A stretch of DNA of 7,044 bases. Origin: UBA1738 sp964388835 (GTDB lineage: Bacteria > Bacillota > Clostridia > UBA1381). Each line of letters opens with the position of its first letter. The stretch's first letter is position 1. Both the position numbers and the translations under genes were made by a program. Below the pieces are notes generated by a model. The model was not told where the DNA came from. It searched no databases and worked only from the letters and a program-made list of their open reading frames with translations. The stretch covers positions 1-7,044 of the forward strand of contig CAYMBZ010000073.1 in NCBI GenBank assembly GCA_964388835.1, written 5' to 3'. This document shows positions 5,795 through 7,044 of the stretch, piece after piece.

Positions 5795-6868
5795 TTATTT
5801 AATCAAATTTCTTATTATTTCTTTCAATTCATCTTCTTTTGAGGCAATATCTTTAACCAGCTTAAACTGATTACGCGCTCTATCCAAATTGTGGTGCTCT
5901 CTGTGAATTTTGAAATAGGTATCACCGTTTAAGTAATCTGTCAAAAATCTTGTTCCGCACTCAAAAGTCAAAAGCTTTGCCGAGAAGGGCAACAATTCAA
6001 TCTCACGTTCGGTAAGCTCGGTGCCCATTTCCGAAAAATATCCTTTTGCAAAATATTCAAAAATCTCCGCATCAAACCACACCTTATCAAGGTCGGTTTC
6101 ATCCTCCGCCGCAGTTGATGCGCCTATTCGCAGTGCATCACCGAAGTCGTAAAGCGCACTGCCCGGCATAACCGTATCCAGGTCAATTACAGCAAGTGCA
6201 TCACCGCTTTTTGCATCAAAAAGAATATTATTGATTTTTGTATCATTATGCGTTACACGAAGCGGAATTGTTCCGTCCGCGATACCGTCTGTAACCGTTG
6301 AAGCAAATGCCGCACATTCGCGTACAAATTCGATTTCATCATGGACCGACTCTGCACGTCCGGCAACATCGGCGCTTACTGCCGCTTCAAGATCACGCAC
6401 ACGCTTTGGTGTATTATGGAAATCAGCTATTGTTTCATACAATGTTTCTGCCGGAAAATCTCCCAAAAGTTTCTGAAAATGTCCGAATCCCAAACCTGCG
6501 CGATACAAATCTTCTTTTGTTCCCTCATCAATAGATTTGGTATCCGAAATAAAAGTGTATACACGAAAAACGTTATCATCATCTACCTTATAGCAGTTTT
6601 TGCCGTCCTTTGTCTTTATAACCCGCATGGTCTCACGCTCCGGGTCTCCACCCTCAGCCACTATCTTTTCACGCAGAAATTCCGTTACCCTGCTGATGTT
6701 TTCCATCATCTCCTCAGGTTCCTTAAAAACGTTGGTATTTATTCTCTGTAAAATATAATCGTTTACAACACTTTTATATGTATCGTTAATATGTCCATTG
6801 CCGTATTCTTCGATTTTTGAAGCAATGTTAAAATTGCTGAGAATTTGATTTAAGTCAATTTTACTCAT
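5795..6868 (-). CDS. nahK: N-acetylhexosamine 1-kinase-like sugar kinase (APH fold)
   Basis: The 357-residue protein has the length of Bifidobacterium longum NahK (about 359), and from memory resembles it along its whole length. Visible motifs are YGNGHINDTY (22-31, nucleotide-binding loop), YILQRINT (38-45), RVYTFI (102-107), the Brenner motif LRVTHNDTKINNIL (203-216; catalytic Asp209, metal ligand Asn214), IDLDTVMPGSALYDFGD (228-244; metal-binding Asp) and LLPFSAKLLTFECGTRFL near 290-310. NahK enzymes phosphorylate the anomeric C1 of GlcNAc or GalNAc with ATP, in the cytoplasm, feeding nucleotide-sugar and lacto-N-biose pathways. Related proteins are often annotated only as aminoglycoside phosphotransferase family. 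Substrate here is inferred. The ATG is preceded by GAAAGGA (6876-6882), 7 nt away, and a good promoter. It is monocistronic, convergent to the glycogen genes, with its own terminator. Confidence 0.88.
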   Translation of the reverse strand: MSKIDLNQILSNFNIASKIEEYGNGHINDTYKSVVNDYILQRINTNVFKEPEEMMENISRVTEFLREKIVAEGGDPERETMRVIKTKDGKNCYKVDDDNVFRVYTFISDTKSIDEGTKEDLYRAGLGFGHFQKLLGDFPAETLYETIADFHNTPKRVRDLEAAVSADVAGRAESVHDEIEFVRECAAFASTVTDGIADGTIPLRVTHNDTKINNILFDAKSGDALAVIDLDTVMPGSALYDFGDALRIGASTAAEDETDLDKVWFDAEIFEYFAKGYFSEMGTELTEREIELLPFSAKLLTFECGTRFLTDYLNGDTYFKIHREHHNLDRARNQFKLVKDIASKEDELKEIIRNLIK

Positions 6869-6935
6869 ATCGATATCCTTTCATATAACCGCCATATTTT
6901 TGACTGATATTTCCCAAATTTCCACACCACCTGAT

Positions 6936-6964
6936 ATTATATCATTAATTTACTCAAATTGCAA
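6936..6964 (-). promoter_or_regulatory. Sigma-A promoter of the nahK-like gene
   Basis: On the - strand TTGCAA (complement of 6959-6964, five of six matches) and a perfect TATAAT (complement of 6936-6941) are separated by 17 nt. The start point would lie near 6929, giving a 5' leader of about 60 nt before the ATG at 6868. No obvious riboswitch or attenuator fits in that leader. Confidence 0.7.
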
Positions 6965-6984
6965 GAATAATTTTAAAAACAATT

Positions 6985-7012
6985 GCACATTGAAAAGTTT
7001 TATAATATGTGC
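6985..7012. repeat. Inverted repeat around a TATAAT, possible operator
   Basis: GCACAT (6985-6990) and ATGTGC (7007-7012) form a perfect 6-bp inverted repeat separated by 16 nt that contain AAAAGTTTT and TATAAT (7001-7006). It lies about 20 bp upstream of the nahK -35 box, so a bound regulator could affect that promoter or a + strand gene beyond the window. The + strand TATAAT has no good -35 box at 16-18 nt. The rest, to 7044, shows no gene. Confidence 0.3.
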
Positions 7013-7044
7013 GAAAGGTAAAAAGCCTCAAAAACAACACTTGA

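Noticed and set aside
6341..6751. 136-codon open frame on the + strand across the kinase gene
   Set aside because: It is antisense to the conserved NahK motifs, has no Shine-Dalgarno and no recognisable content.
7001..7006. TATAAT on the + strand near the right edge as a promoter for a further gene
   Set aside because: No acceptable -35 box at 16-18 nt upstream (AACAAT-like only), and no start codon with RBS before the window ends.
1..7044. CRISPR arrays, tRNA or rRNA genes, insertion sequences, attachment sites
   Set aside because: No spaced direct repeats, tRNA-like cloverleaf, transposase-like coding region or terminal repeats were seen on either strand.

Overview
The window is a low-GC (by eye roughly 40-43% G+C) bacterial segment with strong AGGAGG-type ribosome binding sites and sigma-A-type promoters. 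Together with the gene families present, this suggests a gut-type Clostridia member of the Firmicutes, perhaps Oscillospirales or Ruminococcaceae. The taxonomic guess is inference; no marker gene is present.

Left part (1-5270, + strand): a glycogen / alpha-glucan block. It opens with the 3' part of a GT5 glycogen synthase (glgA) that carries an unusual lysine-rich C-terminal tail. Next comes a complete GT35 glycogen phosphorylase (glgP, 839-3295), then a complete cytoplasmic GH13 alpha-amylase superfamily enzyme of the neopullulanase / cyclomaltodextrinase type (3372-5270). All three are co-directional with gaps of about 80 bp and no convincing internal promoter, so they are probably one operon. 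Synthase elongates alpha-1,4-glucan, phosphorylase releases glucose-1-phosphate from it, and the GH13 enzyme trims maltodextrins or branched limit dextrins.

Middle part (5271-5794): 524 bp with no conventional gene, but dense in signals. After two weak hairpins comes a + strand promoter, a long leader, a very strong Shine-Dalgarno and a tiny hydrophobic ORF of about 24 codons whose expected ATG is ACG. A 9-bp perfect stem-loop overlaps its stop codon. Running toward it on the - strand from a perfect TTGACA-N17-TATAAT promoter is a predicted RNA of about 90 nt that would end at the same stem-loop. Overlapping convergent transcripts with a shared terminator and a small hydrophobic peptide are the layout of Firmicutes type I toxin-antitoxin loci (TxpA/RatA, BsrG/SR4, Fst and holin-like toxin types). 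Here the toxin reading frame looks decayed or unconventionally started. This is the most interesting element of the window. A strong bidirectional terminator (5729-5768) closes the region.

Right part (5795-7044): a convergent (- strand) gene for an N-acetylhexosamine 1-kinase-like sugar kinase (nahK family). It has a clear promoter, a good RBS and the bidirectional terminator behind it. It makes hexosamine- or hexose-1-phosphate and is transcribed independently of the glycogen genes. The last 80 bases hold an inverted repeat around a TATAAT but no gene.
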